A stretch of 5,754 nucleotides of DNA from Pseudomonadota bacterium. Its GTDB lineage: Bacteria > Pseudomonadota > Alphaproteobacteria > ATCC43930 > CGMCC-115725. The notes beneath the pieces are model-generated. The model worked only from the letters and a program-made list of their open reading frames with translations, made no database searches and was not told the DNA's origin. Shown here piece after piece: positions 5,720 through 5,754 of the stretch (the stretch's first letter is position 1; each line of letters begins with the position of its first letter). The stretch lies in NCBI GenBank assembly GCA_021790295.1, contig JAJYIC010000181.1:1-5754 (forward strand), read 5' to 3'. A program made the position numbers and the translations under genes.

Positions 5720-5743
5720 AAAAAGCCGGCGCCTTTTGCCGGC
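5720..5743 (-). terminator. Rho-independent terminator of a gene beyond the right edge
   Basis: On the minus strand GCCGGC (5743-5738), a 7-nt loop AAAAGGC, and GCCGGC (5730-5725) form a 6-bp all-GC stem followed directly by TTTTT (5724-5720). A competing pairing of plus-strand GGCAAAA with TTTTGCC in the same bases is also possible. It lies 66 bp upstream of the first dehydrogenase start, so it most likely ends a minus-strand transcript entering from the right; an attenuator in the dehydrogenase leader is the alternative. Confidence 0.75.
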
Positions 5744-5754
5744 AAGCCAGATCG

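Overview
The window is GC-rich and densely coding. Its third-position GC bias, strong AGGAGG-type ribosome binding sites and gene families fit an alphaproteobacterium, most likely of the Hyphomicrobiales (Rhizobiales) and possibly a Beijerinckiaceae- or Methylocystaceae-like lineage. That placement is inference from style and protein families only; no rRNA or other phylogenetic marker is present.

Layout. (1) Bases 1-1188, plus strand: the 3' part of an M48 zinc metalloprotease with C-terminal TPR repeats (BepA/YfgC type), entering from the left edge. (2) A 94-bp convergent gap. (3) Bases 1283-2029, minus strand: a class I SAM-dependent methyltransferase of unknown substrate. (4) A 177-bp gap holding a clear minus-strand intrinsic terminator. 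(5) Bases 2207-3427, minus strand: a 406-residue glycine-rich protein of hemolysin-type (RTX) architecture with an unusual repeat register. (6) A 225-bp gap without a gene. (7) Bases 3653-4624 and 4682-5653, minus strand: two tandem paralogous D-2-hydroxyacid dehydrogenases, both 323 residues, 57 bp apart. (8) Bases 5654-5754: the leader of the first dehydrogenase, preceded by a strong minus-strand terminator that belongs to a gene beyond the right edge.

How the genes relate. The two dehydrogenases are probably one transcription unit, bounded upstream by the terminator at 5720-5743, and they look like the product of an old tandem duplication. The RTX-like gene has its own strong ribosome binding site and its own terminator, so it is probably expressed separately from the methyltransferase downstream of it. 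No type I secretion transporter is present in the window. Nothing shows that the protease, methyltransferase, RTX-like protein and dehydrogenases form one pathway.

No wholly novel system is evident. The most unusual item is the RTX-like protein, whose repeats alternate between nine- and eight-residue units, with the Asp moved one place in the eight-residue units.
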